From Massilia sp. PDC64 (lineage in GTDB: Bacteria; Pseudomonadota; Gammaproteobacteria; Burkholderiales; Burkholderiaceae_D): a stretch of DNA of 64,000 bases. The notes under the pieces are model-generated. The model searched no databases. It had not been told where the DNA came from and saw only the letters and a list, made by a program, of their open reading frames with translations. A program made the translations under genes and the position numbers. Positions 1 through 8,719 of this stretch are shown here, in pieces (the stretch's first letter is position 1; each line of letters starts with the position of its first letter). Location: assembly GCF_900101265.1 (NCBI RefSeq), contig NZ_FMZS01000009.1, positions 310,001 to 374,000 of the forward strand. Reading direction: 5' to 3'.

Positions 1-33
1 GTATGGACATTGACAAAATGACATAGCTCGATC

Positions 34-1299
34 GTGGCCAACTTAGAATTCATCAACTTCCAACCTGCACGCGAAGTAGTCGAGGGAGACACTGTTGAAT
101 GGGAACCTGACAGGTTGGCCCGCCCTATCAAAGAGTTACCCCAAATATTCTGGAGCAGTGGCGAGCCATGGCATGAGGCTAATCACTGGGCGCTTATGAA
201 GGTAACCAGCAAGCAAGGCCAGGACACCAGCACGGCGAAACCCCTAATGAAACATCTTGCTGCTTACGCCTCATGGCTGGAATCTGAGGGGCTTGATTGG
301 CGGCATTTTCCCATTCGTAAAAGCGACCGAGCGATCGTAAAGTTTCGAGGTTATTTGATCGAGCAGAGGGACCAAGGAATCATTGCGCCCTCTACCACTA
401 GCGCAAGAATGGCCGCAGTAATTCGGTTCTATCGCCATGCATGGATAAATGGGTTTATCCAGAGAAAATCTCCTCTTTGGAAGGATCGCCAAGTCGTAAT
501 CCACTACCATGATAGTGTAGGTTTCGAGCGAACCATGACTCAAACTTCGTCTGATCTCGCTATCCCTAATACGCAACGGCCGGGCCTTAGGCTCGAAGAT
601 GGTCTCTCGCCACTGCGGATTGAAGATGCCGGGAAGCTAATAAGCTTCGCCCGTGATTCCAATCTTCAAGAGATCAGTTTGATGTTGATGCTTGGCTTTC
701 TTACAGGGGCGCGTATCGAAACCATCACTACGCTTACTGTAACAAGCATTGAAGAAGCCTATCCAGACATTCAAACGCCCAATACTTACAGATTACGAGT
801 CGGCCCTGGAACTGGCATAGATACAAAATTCGATATTGTTGGCGAGATATTGGTTCCAAAATTTCTTATCGATGACCTTAAGAATTACGCATACTCGATG
901 CGAAGACTTAAACGACAAGCGATTACAAGTGAAGAGAATCGAAAACGATTGTTCTTAACCGTCCAAGGCAATCCGTACGTATCAGGTTCGTTCAATCGAC
1001 TAATGACAGACCTTCGACGACGCGCCCTTAATGCTGGGTTGCGTTTTATGGCTAAGTTTAAATTCCATCAGACCCGAGCCACCTTTGGAACATGGCTGAT
1101 GACCGTCTCACTACGGGTCACCAACGTGAAATCTGCTGTTGCCTTTGTGAGAGATGCAATGTTGCACAAAGATGAAAAAACGACCTTTCTTTACATTCGG
1201 TTTATTGAAAGAGAGCCAGTAAAAGCAGAAACCGCCAATGATTTTAGTGCCGCCTTTTCAGGTTTAGTGAACCGCGACTGGAATGCATATCATGCTTGA
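34..1299 (+). CDS. Tyrosine site-specific recombinase, first of three
   Basis: Predicted DNA breaking-rejoining enzyme of 421 aa, starting at GTG. The C-terminal half carries a full tyrosine-recombinase constellation: Arg227 in TGARIE, His345 and Arg348 in HQTR, His378 in LHKDEKTT and the nucleophile candidate Tyr387. The N-terminal 180 residues would be the core-binding domain. Its stop overlaps the start of the next gene, so the recombinases form one operon. The block is visibly A+T-richer than the metal genes downstream. Gene trios of this kind are known from Tn554-like transposons, RIT elements and gamma-Mobile-Trio islands. I cannot assign it to one of these without a search. Confidence 0.85.
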   Translation: MANLEFINFQPAREVVEGDTVEWEPDRLARPIKELPQIFWSSGEPWHEANHWALMKVTSKQGQDTSTAKPLMKHLAAYASWLESEGLDWRHFPIRKSDRAIVKFRGYLIEQRDQGIIAPSTTSARMAAVIRFYRHAWINGFIQRKSPLWKDRQVVIHYHDSVGFERTMTQTSSDLAIPNTQRPGLRLEDGLSPLRIEDAGKLISFARDSNLQEISLMLMLGFLTGARIETITTLTVTSIEEAYPDIQTPNTYRLRVGPGTGIDTKFDIVGEILVPKFLIDDLKNYAYSMRRLKRQAITSEENRKRLFLTVQGNPYVSGSFNRLMTDLRRRALNAGLRFMAKFKFHQTRATFGTWLMTVSLRVTNVKSAVAFVRDAMLHKDEKTTFLYIRFIEREPVKAETANDFSAAFSGLVNRDWNAYHA

Positions 1300-3016
1300 T
1301 GATCTGCAAAAACTCGACTTAACTTTCCCATTGATCCCCACCGGCGAGAAAGAAACCCCTCTCAGCCTTAAAAGACTTCTCTACAAAGGCGGAACCGCGT
1401 TACGGACTGATAAGGCAGAGCAAGCAATTCACGCAGGATTGCTTGGCGACATCCAATCAGATCGGATCGAGCTAGTTTCTCTAATTCACACAAGCATTAA
1501 TACGCACTTAGTGGGAGGGGGAAGCCGCACAACGGGTCGTGATCAAATACGAGAAATAAGCACATTTTTTGAATGGGGTGATGGGAACCACGCCAATCTG
1601 TCCCTATCAGGAGTAAGCAAGAGCTACATAGACTGGAGCGAATATTTACTACGCCGGGTTAGGATAAAAAAAGACCTTAAGGAAGGAAGCGCTTACAACC
1701 AAGCTAGAATGGTCGGCCAAATTCTAGATGATGTACTAGGTCGGGAAAGACCGATTTTAACAGCAACAAGAATTAGAAGACCAAAGGCACGAAAAACAGT
1801 TCAAGGCGCGAAGGCGGATAAGCAAAATCTACAGGAAACATTTGCCTTTGGCCGACTATTGCAGGATATATGTGATGGCACGCGTCTCGATGTCATATGG
1901 GGAGCCCCAGTAGTCCGCATTCCCATGCAGCAAGGGGGCGTTATCGAATTTCGTTTTGGGCGAGAAACAGCTCCTCACGACGTACGAAGACCGTCGGAGA
2001 TAAGCAAGTCAACGGAACGCGTGTTGGCGTACAAAAATGATCGATCGCTAGATAATTATTTCCGTACAAATATGATCAATTTGCGCATTCAAGCCGAATT
2101 GCTCATGTTTATCGGCCAAACTGGAATGAATCTAACACAAGCACACAATCTTATGCTACGCCGATTCAGCTTTTCCAGTGACATCAATGGCTACAAAGTC
2201 CGAGAATATAAGCGTAGACGTAAAGGAGAAGTCCTTTTTGAAATCTTCACTGAATACCGCAGTCACTTTGAGCGCTACCTGGAATGGCGGCGGGAAATCT
2301 TTGGTAAGGCCGAACAGAGGCTTTTCCCCTTTCTCAGGCAAGACGGCGTTCGTGAGGAGAAAAGGGTTCAATTCACCAGTGTTAAAAATGCGTGCAAAAA
2401 AGCTAACGTTACCTGGGTGCCGCCAAGCACTTTGCGTGGAACTCGTGTTAACTGGATCCTTAGGCGCAGTAACGATCCGGACCTAACAGCCGAGATGGCT
2501 CAACATCACAAAAAAACTTTACTAAGCGATTACGAAACTCCGTCACAACAGCGTGCAGCAAGCGAAATAATCCGGTTTCATTTTCGAACTGATCCGTCAC
2601 TTAATGATGAAGCTATATTGCTCGCTATCGCGCCAGGAGAATGTAATGGAGTTCCAAAACAATCTCTTGAAAAGCCTCTGTCCGCTACCGAACCCGACTG
2701 TAGACGTCCGTCAGGCTGTCTCTGGTGCGATCACCACCGTGACATTGATTCCCTTGATTACGTATGGTCAATGGCTTGCTTCCGCCATCTAAAAATCCTT
2801 GAACTAAGCAAGGCACCTCCAAAAAATAAACGAGACCAATCCATTCATCCAGCCGAGCATGCGATAAAGAAACTGGGGGAAAAATTGACAGTTTTTCAAA
2901 ATTCAAATTCTACACGGCGGGAATGGGTCGAAGAAGCTCTTGCCCGATTAGAAGAAGGATATTACCACGAGCAGTGGTCATATTTGATCGAGTCTTTTGA
3001 AGGTTCAGTTAAATGA
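1283..3016 (+). CDS. Tyrosine-recombinase-like protein with degenerate active site
   Basis: 577 aa, overlapping the previous gene by 17 nt; an internal ATG at 1292 is an alternative start. The middle resembles a recombinase catalytic domain (LRGTR with Arg385, QHHKK with His408/409, Tyr417). The position of the first catalytic Arg instead reads TGMN (residues 280-283), and the His expected before LRGTR is absent. A Cys cluster follows (CRRPSGCLWC and a further Cys), suggesting a metal-binding knob. It may be a structural partner of its neighbours rather than an independent enzyme. Family assignment comes from motif reading and synteny. Confidence 0.7.
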   Translation: MHIMLDDLQKLDLTFPLIPTGEKETPLSLKRLLYKGGTALRTDKAEQAIHAGLLGDIQSDRIELVSLIHTSINTHLVGGGSRTTGRDQIREISTFFEWGDGNHANLSLSGVSKSYIDWSEYLLRRVRIKKDLKEGSAYNQARMVGQILDDVLGRERPILTATRIRRPKARKTVQGAKADKQNLQETFAFGRLLQDICDGTRLDVIWGAPVVRIPMQQGGVIEFRFGRETAPHDVRRPSEISKSTERVLAYKNDRSLDNYFRTNMINLRIQAELLMFIGQTGMNLTQAHNLMLRRFSFSSDINGYKVREYKRRRKGEVLFEIFTEYRSHFERYLEWRREIFGKAEQRLFPFLRQDGVREEKRVQFTSVKNACKKANVTWVPPSTLRGTRVNWILRRSNDPDLTAEMAQHHKKTLLSDYETPSQQRAASEIIRFHFRTDPSLNDEAILLAIAPGECNGVPKQSLEKPLSATEPDCRRPSGCLWCDHHRDIDSLDYVWSMACFRHLKILELSKAPPKNKRDQSIHPAEHAIKKLGEKLTVFQNSNSTRREWVEEALARLEEGYYHEQWSYLIESFEGSVK

Positions 3017-5055
3017 AAACAGATATCCTTGAGATGACATTCGGAATTCAAACTGACTTGGTCACATCGACCGCAGTTAATTTCCGCCCTCCGTCATGGC
3101 CGCCGCCGCGTGATTGGCCGGTGGTTATCGACAAGGATGGTTCTGTATTGGCTTATTGGGGTGACTCAATGTGGCCGCTTACGCCTTGGGCCGATCGCCC
3201 GTTAATCCTAGACTTCGGGGACGGCGAAGTTCCAAAGAGGAAGGGTGTTAAGCCTATTGACCCCGCCAACGCTGACATATTAAGAATGATCGCAACTTGG
3301 CTCATTTGGGGCCCTTACGCAGCGAGATCCGTCTCAACCGCCTATAGAAAATTTCGTTTGGTAAGGGCCATTGTTTCCTTATGCAGCAACAACGGCATCA
3401 GCGCGGCGACAATGATGCGTTTCCCAAAAGTGTTTGACAAGGTTAAAGAATCCTTATCGCCCAGTGACTACAATTTTATTGTTTCTCTGTTTCACTCACT
3501 TTATGACGCCCGAGAAACGCTTGGATTCACCATTATTGATGCAGATGGTTTGAGACGACTAGCGAACACCTCGCCAAATCATAGCCCGGTACAGACACCA
3601 TACATTCCACCAAGAATTTGGCTATATCAAATTACACGCCTCCGCGAATGTCTAACTGATTTTTTGAAGCACGAGGAACAGATTAAAGCCTGCTTCCAGT
3701 TTTGTCTTGATTCATATATTAAGAAAAATGGAACTTTGGAAGCGGCGCTCTCCCCTAAGAAGACATCGACTACAAGAAGTCCTTTTGTTTCAGGACTCAG
3801 TTATCAATCGGACTTTGCCGGCACTTTTTCCGAAGTCGCCACACGGTTCGGAATTTCCGAATTGCTTGCAAAATGGGTTAATGGCCCCCAAAACCAAGCT
3901 GAATTAGATAGTTTGTCCATCTATTTTTCAATCGTTACCATTGCTGGACTCGCGTATATATGCAATTTCACTCTCCAGCGAAAAGAAGAAGTTGCATCCC
4001 TTAGAGCCAATTGTTTAACATGGGACGAGGACGAAACGTATGGGCGGGTACCGATCATATGTGGTGAAACCACAAAGACCGACCCCGATTCGGACGCTCG
4101 CTGGATAGCTAGTCCTAGTGTCGAAGTAGCAATCCAAGCGTTATCGGCGATAGCATTTATGAGAATGACCTGTGACCAGGCCAATCCAATAACTCGGCCT
4201 AACGCGTCAGATCAAGCCAATCCATATCTTTACAGCTCACCTACGGAGCCGTGGTCAACTGGATCGGGAAAGACGCGTGCTTATCACATTCGTAGCCCGA
4301 TACGTTCGATTATTGAAATGATTGACCAATATGTGAACCTTTTTGATGTTGAAAAACTGAGAATAACAGCTGAAGATTTAGAGATTGCGCGTCGACTGAC
4401 ACCTAATTTACCTGAAAAAGAATTTGCTATAGGCAAGGTCTGGCCTTTGGCGTGGCACCAATACCGCCGGACTGGCGCAGTTAACATGTTCGCCAGCGGA
4501 GATATTTCAGACTCAACGATGCAACATCAAATGAAGCACTCGTCGCGTCTGATGCCTCTTTATTATGGACGGAACCATAGCCGTCTGCATTTGAATCAAG
4601 AGGTGCAGGCAACCGTAGTAATGGCCATGTATCAAGCTCAAGTCGAAATAGCTAAGGTCGTCGCCGCTACCGACCGATTTCTTTCACCGCAGGCTCCAGA
4701 GCGGAAAGAAGCTCTTGCGGTCAATATCCTTAGTATTAAAGATGTTAAAGATTTGATTGCCATGGCAAAGAAGGGGACGATCGCTTTTCGAGAAAATCGG
4801 TTAGGCGGATGCATGAAAGCTGGCAACTGCGAATACGGCGGAATAGAATCGGTTGCACGTTGTGCTGGCGGCGATGGCTACAAACCTTGCAACGACGTAT
4901 TGTATGATCGTAATAAAGAGCCCCACGTACGTGCTGAGCTACGCCGGGTCTTAGAGGAAATCGCGTTGCTTCCTGCTGGACAACCACGGTATAACGCGCT
5001 GATTGAAGAACAGCGCGCAATGGAGAACTACTTAGATGCCATCTCAAGACATTAA
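3013..5055 (+). CDS. Large tyrosine recombinase, third of three
   Basis: 680 aa, with a 4-nt ATGA overlap with the upstream gene. Catalytic residues can be placed: Arg323 in TLQRKEE, His482 and Arg485 in WHQYRR, His509 in QMKHSSR and Tyr517/518. The C-terminus has a Cys-rich stretch (GGCMKAGNC, VARC, KPC) like that of large Tn554-type recombinases. The long N-terminal region of about 300 residues is not recognised. It is probably the second active recombinase of the element. Its end overlaps the small fourth gene by 20 nt. Confidence 0.8.
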   Translation: MKTDILEMTFGIQTDLVTSTAVNFRPPSWPPPRDWPVVIDKDGSVLAYWGDSMWPLTPWADRPLILDFGDGEVPKRKGVKPIDPANADILRMIATWLIWGPYAARSVSTAYRKFRLVRAIVSLCSNNGISAATMMRFPKVFDKVKESLSPSDYNFIVSLFHSLYDARETLGFTIIDADGLRRLANTSPNHSPVQTPYIPPRIWLYQITRLRECLTDFLKHEEQIKACFQFCLDSYIKKNGTLEAALSPKKTSTTRSPFVSGLSYQSDFAGTFSEVATRFGISELLAKWVNGPQNQAELDSLSIYFSIVTIAGLAYICNFTLQRKEEVASLRANCLTWDEDETYGRVPIICGETTKTDPDSDARWIASPSVEVAIQALSAIAFMRMTCDQANPITRPNASDQANPYLYSSPTEPWSTGSGKTRAYHIRSPIRSIIEMIDQYVNLFDVEKLRITAEDLEIARRLTPNLPEKEFAIGKVWPLAWHQYRRTGAVNMFASGDISDSTMQHQMKHSSRLMPLYYGRNHSRLHLNQEVQATVVMAMYQAQVEIAKVVAATDRFLSPQAPERKEALAVNILSIKDVKDLIAMAKKGTIAFRENRLGGCMKAGNCEYGGIESVARCAGGDGYKPCNDVLYDRNKEPHVRAELRRVLEEIALLPAGQPRYNALIEEQRAMENYLDAISRH

Positions 5056-5485
5056 CACTCAGCTTGACGAGTCAAAAAGCGCGGAAGATCGCTTCCGCAA
5101 AGCTTTTGAGCGGTTAAAAACTAACGAGCCCAAGATGTTAAAACTTGGAACTCCCGTTACCCAAAATAATGTCGCTAGAGAGGCAGGATGTGATCCATCT
5201 GCACTAAAGAAAGCTAGGTTCCCTACGCTTGTCCGAGAGATACAAGCATATATCGAGCTTCATCCTGAAGCGGAAAACGCTAAAAATCAAAAGATTAAAA
5301 AAAAGCGCGCGGCCAATCGGACTTTAAAAGAACGTCTGGACGACACAGTAAAACAGCGCGATCAGGCTCAATCGATTATAGCAAGTGCAAGTATGCGCAT
5401 ACTTGAATTACTTGAGAAAATTCATTTATTAGAAAAAGAATTGAACGAATTGCGCCCCACAGCAAAAATAACTCATCCATTCTAG
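5036..5485 (+). CDS. Small HTH and coiled-coil accessory protein of the recombinase operon
   Basis: 149 aa, starting inside the end of the preceding recombinase gene. Residues about 42-65 (VTQNNVAREAGCDPSALKK) look like a helix-turn-helix. A very basic segment (KNQKIKKKRAANR) follows, then a C-terminal coiled coil (ILELLEKIHLLEKELNEL). Size, position and layout match the small TnpC-like accessory protein of Tn554-type operons, or the small third protein of mobile-trio islands. Role inferred: DNA binding and target or orientation control of the recombinases. Confidence 0.65.
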   Translation: MPSQDINTQLDESKSAEDRFRKAFERLKTNEPKMLKLGTPVTQNNVAREAGCDPSALKKARFPTLVREIQAYIELHPEAENAKNQKIKKKRAANRTLKERLDDTVKQRDQAQSIIASASMRILELLEKIHLLEKELNELRPTAKITHPF

Positions 5486-5584
5486 AAAAGGATTGATTTA
5501 ATTGTGAGCGGAAGCTGCTAAAATAGGCTTACTGAACTCATGGCGATTCGACACGCGCCTCCGCACAAGCCGGCGGTAGCCTGA
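5486..5584. other. Junction between recombinase operon and T6SS cassette
   Basis: About 100 bp between the convergent recombinase operon and the T6SS immunity gene. No clear terminator hairpin, inverted repeat or att-like repeat was found here, nor a match to the first 33 bases of the window. It is a candidate element boundary only by position. Confidence 0.3.
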
Positions 5585-6016
5585 TTATTCATCCGCAGAC
5601 GGGAACGCTTTAGCTTGGCATCGCGGGCAATACAGATATAAGGTTCGGCCATTGCTCAGCTTAAGCGATCCGGCGCGATACTGCTGGATCGCCCAGGTAC
5701 CCGTGACGCCGTTTTTGAAGGTGACCTCCCCGCTTGCATAGCAGGGCGACCAGTCGAGCATGTGAAAGTAGTCGTGTTCGGCGACTTCGGCAGCTTTGCC
5801 GATGTACTCACGGACTTCCTGATAGCTCAGCTTAAAATCTGTGCACTGCTCCACCGGTTCACCTGAAGCTGGGGACGTCGCGCCACTGTTCCGGATAGTG
5901 ACCATGCTGATCGGCGGAAGATGTGTCTGGCGCATTTTCGGTTCGGTACCTGAACTATCGTCCGTCGCTGCGGACGCGCTTGCCGTCACGGCAAAGATGA
6001 GTGAGGCGATTACCAT
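5585..6016 (-). CDS. Exported protein, probable immunity protein to the T6SS amidase
   Basis: 143 aa with an N-terminal signal peptide (MVIASLIFAVTASASAA), so it is predicted periplasmic. It contains several Cys, including a CPRC motif near the C-terminus. Its start overlaps the stop of the amidase gene, so the two are translationally coupled. That is the usual layout of a peptidoglycan-hydrolase effector followed by a periplasmic immunity protein. The immunity role is inferred from order, coupling and export signal; no immunity family was recognised. Confidence 0.6.
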   Translation of the reverse strand: MVIASLIFAVTASASAATDDSSGTEPKMRQTHLPPISMVTIRNSGATSPASGEPVEQCTDFKLSYQEVREYIGKAAEVAEHDYFHMLDWSPCYASGEVTFKNGVTGTWAIQQYRAGSLKLSNGRTLYLYCPRCQAKAFPSADE

Positions 6017-6615
6017 AGCGCGCTTTCGGCTTCGGTTGGGTTCTTGCGGGAGACGACGGGGTGCCTGAATATCTCGGTCATCGGTATGCCGAACGTCGAG
6101 GTGAGCTCAGAAATTAGCCAGCGAAGCGACGCGTTTTGCTGCGCATTCACCGGTTCATAGGCTCCCTGCTCAGCCGGGTTCTGACCTCTGCCGGCGACCA
6201 CAGCACCAACAATCTCGATCCCGACGCTGTCCTCGTTCGAGGGATAACGCTGAGGCACGTGCTTCGCCATTTCCATCCGGTGCTCGGCCCTTGGACTGAA
6301 GTGTCTCAGCGCCTGAAGCTCGGTCGGACTACAACGGTGCTCAGCGAGGCACCGCGCACGAAGTTTCCCTACATGCCAAGTCTGACGAAACAACGACGCG
6401 GTCTGATAGATCGTTCCATCCTTGTCGATCAAAAAATGAGCGCCGTTCGCGTTTTGCATGGTGTAGCTACTCAAGCTTGAGGCGCCGGACGCACCGCCGG
6501 TTTGGTGCACGATGATTCCGCTAATCCGTTGTAAAGCTCCGTGCTCGATCAGAGGACGTGGCGTCCGCTGAATACGTGCATTGAGTACGTAGCCTTGATT
6601 GTCCAAATGGAGCAT
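6010..6615 (-). CDS. N-acetylmuramoyl-L-alanine amidase (Amidase_2 fold), T6SS effector candidate
   Basis: 201 aa from the ATG at 6615, preceded by AAGGTGA; an upstream in-frame start at 6678 is less likely. AmpD/PGRP-type zinc amidase signature: His37 in IIVHQTGG, GAHFLIDKDGTIYQ, Glu134 in VGIEIVG, His185 in FRHPVVSRKNPTEA with Lys191. No signal peptide is present, which fits delivery by Hcp rather than Sec export. Predicted to cleave the amide between MurNAc and L-Ala in the target periplasm. It sits between hcp and the exported candidate immunity gene. The effector role is inferred from this context; the fold itself is well supported. Confidence 0.8.
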   Translation of the reverse strand: MLHLDNQGYVLNARIQRTPRPLIEHGALQRISGIIVHQTGGASGASSLSSYTMQNANGAHFLIDKDGTIYQTASLFRQTWHVGKLRARCLAEHRCSPTELQALRHFSPRAEHRMEMAKHVPQRYPSNEDSVGIEIVGAVVAGRGQNPAEQGAYEPVNAQQNASLRWLISELTSTFGIPMTEIFRHPVVSRKNPTEAESALW

Positions 6616-6678
6616 CAGGTCACCTTTTCCTATCGGGTTCACTTTGGGTGGACAAAGAAGCCACCGCGGGAGCCGCAA

Positions 6679-7170
6679 TCAGGTTGCGGTCTTATTCGCT
6701 GCCAAGTCCCATCCGCCGGACGTGTTCCCACCGGCACCGCCGCCGATCTTCTGCTGGGTATACTTCTCAGTGATCTTGGCGAAGTGCAGCGTGAACTGAT
6801 CGGCCACCAGGCCAGACCCACCGTAGGATTTTCTATTGCTGGACACCAGCACGTTTTCCAATGTGACCTCGTAATACTTAAGCGGTCCGGAGCCGTCCGC
6901 GCGGAAGAATTCGAGCTTGGCTTTCGGGATTGTCTTGCCCTGGGCGGCCAGCTCCATGAGCTTCGGAGAAGCGAGGTCAACCGCCTTCGTAATCCGAAGC
7001 GCATCGAACACAGCGCGCCCGATCGTGTGGCCCCCAGCGGTCGACATGGTGCCAGCGGTTGGCTGGATGACGCCCCAATCGACGGCCTCGACCTCGATCC
7101 ATCCCTTGTGCTTGTCGTCGTTCGACTCGCCGTTGACGCCATCAATTTGCAAATAGACATCAGATGCCAT
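6679..7170 (-). CDS. hcp: Hcp, type VI secretion tube protein
   Basis: 163 aa from the ATG at 7170, preceded by a GGAGAG ribosome site. It begins MASDVYLQIDGVNGES, typical of Hcp, which forms hexameric rings that stack into the T6SS inner tube and can carry small effectors. The final 20 residues are Gly/Asn-rich (GGGAGGNTSGG). It is followed by the amidase and its candidate immunity gene. No vgrG, PAAR or structural tss genes are in the window, so this is an orphan Hcp island relying on a T6SS elsewhere. Confidence 0.92.
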   Translation of the reverse strand: MASDVYLQIDGVNGESNDDKHKGWIEVEAVDWGVIQPTAGTMSTAGGHTIGRAVFDALRITKAVDLASPKLMELAAQGKTIPKAKLEFFRADGSGPLKYYEVTLENVLVSSNRKSYGGSGLVADQFTLHFAKITEKYTQQKIGGGAGGNTSGGWDLAANKTAT

Positions 7171-7740
7171 GCTTGCTCTCCGCGAGGGTTGGGGATCCCG
7201 TAATTCTGGCCTTGTATGGATTAGAGCAAGTTGGTTGTGCACAAGAGACAGACGTCGTCCGTGGTCATCTATCTATGTACAAGCTCGAGTGCTCGAGGCG
7301 GCGCTTCTGCCTACGACTTGCTTCGGCATTAAATCGACCAAATAGCCGATGGATGGGCTACAGGTGCACCACAACAGCGTTAGCTCGACGTCGCCATGCC
7401 TCTTCAGGTCGAGAACTGAATTGCACCAGCTCAAGCAAGCGTAGTCGAGCGGGTCGATCAGCACGGCAATCCGGTAGGTGACGTGTTCACAATGGTCGAA
7501 CCGGGCCGCCGTGACAGTCAGTGATTTTTCCAGCTCGGCAAGATGTTATGCTGAGGCTGATGGCCGGGCTCGGCCAGCAGGAAATAGTTGCCAAGGTCCG
7601 GTCTACGTACGTCGTATGCAATAAAGATCTGATTTCGCCTTCGTCGATGATGCATGTGGCCAAGTTGGTCCCGGTAGACTCATAGGTCAGGAGAGAAGAA
7701 CAATATGATCGAAGAAGAAGTCGACTCCTCCCGGGGATCG
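7171..7740. other. Degenerate stretch with no recognisable intact gene
   Basis: About 570 bp between hcp and the AAA-ATPase remnant. The minus strand has an open stretch of about 90 codons (about 7270-7540) with no convincing start or ribosome site and no family I recognise. The plus strand shows nothing. With decayed genes on its right, this is probably recombination debris. Confidence 0.4.
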
Positions 7741-8040
7741 CTATGGAACCGCTGGGACCCGCAGTCGATCTACGACGAACTGGTCGTCGAGTTCCAACGC
7801 GCGAAGCTGCGGCGGCAGGTGATCATCGTCACCCATAACGCCAACTTGGTCGTCAACACTGACGCCGATCAGGTGACTGTGACGCGCTGCGGCAACCACG
7901 AACCAGGGCACCTGCCGCGCATGAGCTACGTATCTGATGGGCTGGAGGAGCCGGCGATCCGCGAAGCGGTCTGCGCCATCTTGGAAGGCGGCAAGCGTGC
8001 GTTCCAGGAGCGTGCCAAGCGACTGCGTGTCTCGGTTTGA
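7741..8040 (+). pseudogene. C-terminal remnant of an AAA/SMC-like ATPase
   Basis: The frame (open from ATG 7705) encodes IYDELVVEFQRAK, then RRQVIIVTHNANLVVN, the D-loop/H-loop end of an SMC/ABC-type ATPase of the kind found in large defence-associated proteins. The C-terminal tail (YVSDGLEEPAIREAVCAIL) looks normal. The Walker A, the core and the expected DEP/N motif before IYDEL are missing; the sequence there (SLWNRWDPQS) appears degraded. A fragment of about 100 codons cannot be functional as an ATPase. Confidence 0.65.
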
Positions 8041-8204
8041 CCGGGGCCTGAGGTGCGCACGGATCGCGTCAGATCATGACCTACTAAGCCGCCACGGCGC
8101 TGAACGGCCCGCCGGCCGCGCACGTCGTACGACCGCTTTCAGAAGCCTAACCCCAGCAACTTAGGACTGCGATGGGTCGAAATCGGTCTCCCAAACGGCG
8201 TACG
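8041..8204. other. Short noncoding interval
   Basis: 164 bp between the ATPase remnant and the end of the Cys-rich minus-strand gene. No promoter, terminator or repeat was recognised. Confidence 0.4.
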
Positions 8205-8417
8205 TTAGCCACAGCAGGGGCGCTCCAGTTGAATCGGCGGGCATTTGACCGTGCCGTATGAGCAAAAGACGCAGCAGTCACCTGCCTTTGGCCGCAGAAC
8301 GACGGCACAGCCTTCGCACTCGTAGTAGAACAGGCATGCATCAGTCGGCATGGTTTCTCATTTGCTGTGCCCGCAGTGCTGACAGGTCAGGGTCGACTCT
8401 AAAATTGCCTCCGTCAT
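8205..8417 (-). pseudogene. GDCC-type small Cys-rich protein with an in-frame TGA
   Basis: Reading from ATG 8417 gives MTEAILESTLTCQHCGHSK, then TGA at 8360-8358. The same frame continues ETMPTDACLFYYECEGC and the hallmark GDCCVFCSYGTVKCPP to TAA at 8205. This is one 70-codon frame of a small zinc-ribbon-like family seen next to mer and other metal genes. In relatives, as I recall them, the CxxCGH and ETMPTDAC segments are joined by one ordinary residue, so the TGA is probably a nonsense mutation (for example CGA to TGA) or a sequencing error. It starts 4 nt after the merP remnant. Confidence 0.7.
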
Positions 8418-8421
8418 CGCA

Positions 8422-8637
8422 TCACTTCCTGACAGTCGAAGGGAATCCTGCGTCAGACGTCGCTTTGGTCAGCATGGAGACTTTGGCTTTGTCCGTGTCC
8501 ATGTGCACGGTAGCCGTCTTGTGCTCGAAATCGATTTTCACCCCACTCACGCCAGGAACTTGTTCAAGCGCCTTCTTGACCGTGATCGGGCACTCGGCAC
8601 AGGTCATGTTTTGCACGTCAAGGGTAGACGCCAGCAT
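8422..8637 (-). pseudogene. merP: Truncated merP-like heavy-metal-associated protein
   Basis: The 72 residues from ATG 8637 match MerP: TLDVQNMTCAECPITVKKALEQV and the conserved tail KATSDAGFPSTVRK, with the Hg-binding CxxC as CAEC. MerP is normally periplasmic, but here homology stops just before the HMA fold. The upstream codons encode no signal peptide and there is no ribosome site before 8637. It is best read as a merP gene that lost its 5' end. It could still give a cytosolic metallochaperone if translated. No merT, merA or merR is in the window. Confidence 0.7.
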
Positions 8638-8719
8638 GAATAGTCGCGATTTGAATGTTGAGTTGCCCGCGCGGTGCAAGCATCGATGCCGACACCGCGC
8701 TACGTCGCGAGGCCTTGGC

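Noticed and set aside
1..5584. Terminal inverted repeats or att sites of the recombinase element
   Set aside because: The first 33 bases and 5486-5584 share no convincing repeat. The left end is probably outside the window.
7273..7464. Minus-strand frame of about 63-90 codons as a gene fragment
   Set aside because: No start, no ribosome site, no recognised family. Left as unassigned debris.
8358..8360. TGA as a selenocysteine codon
   Set aside because: The position lies between Lys and Glu, not at a conserved Cys, and no selenocysteine-insertion hairpin was recognised. Nonsense mutation or sequence error is simpler.
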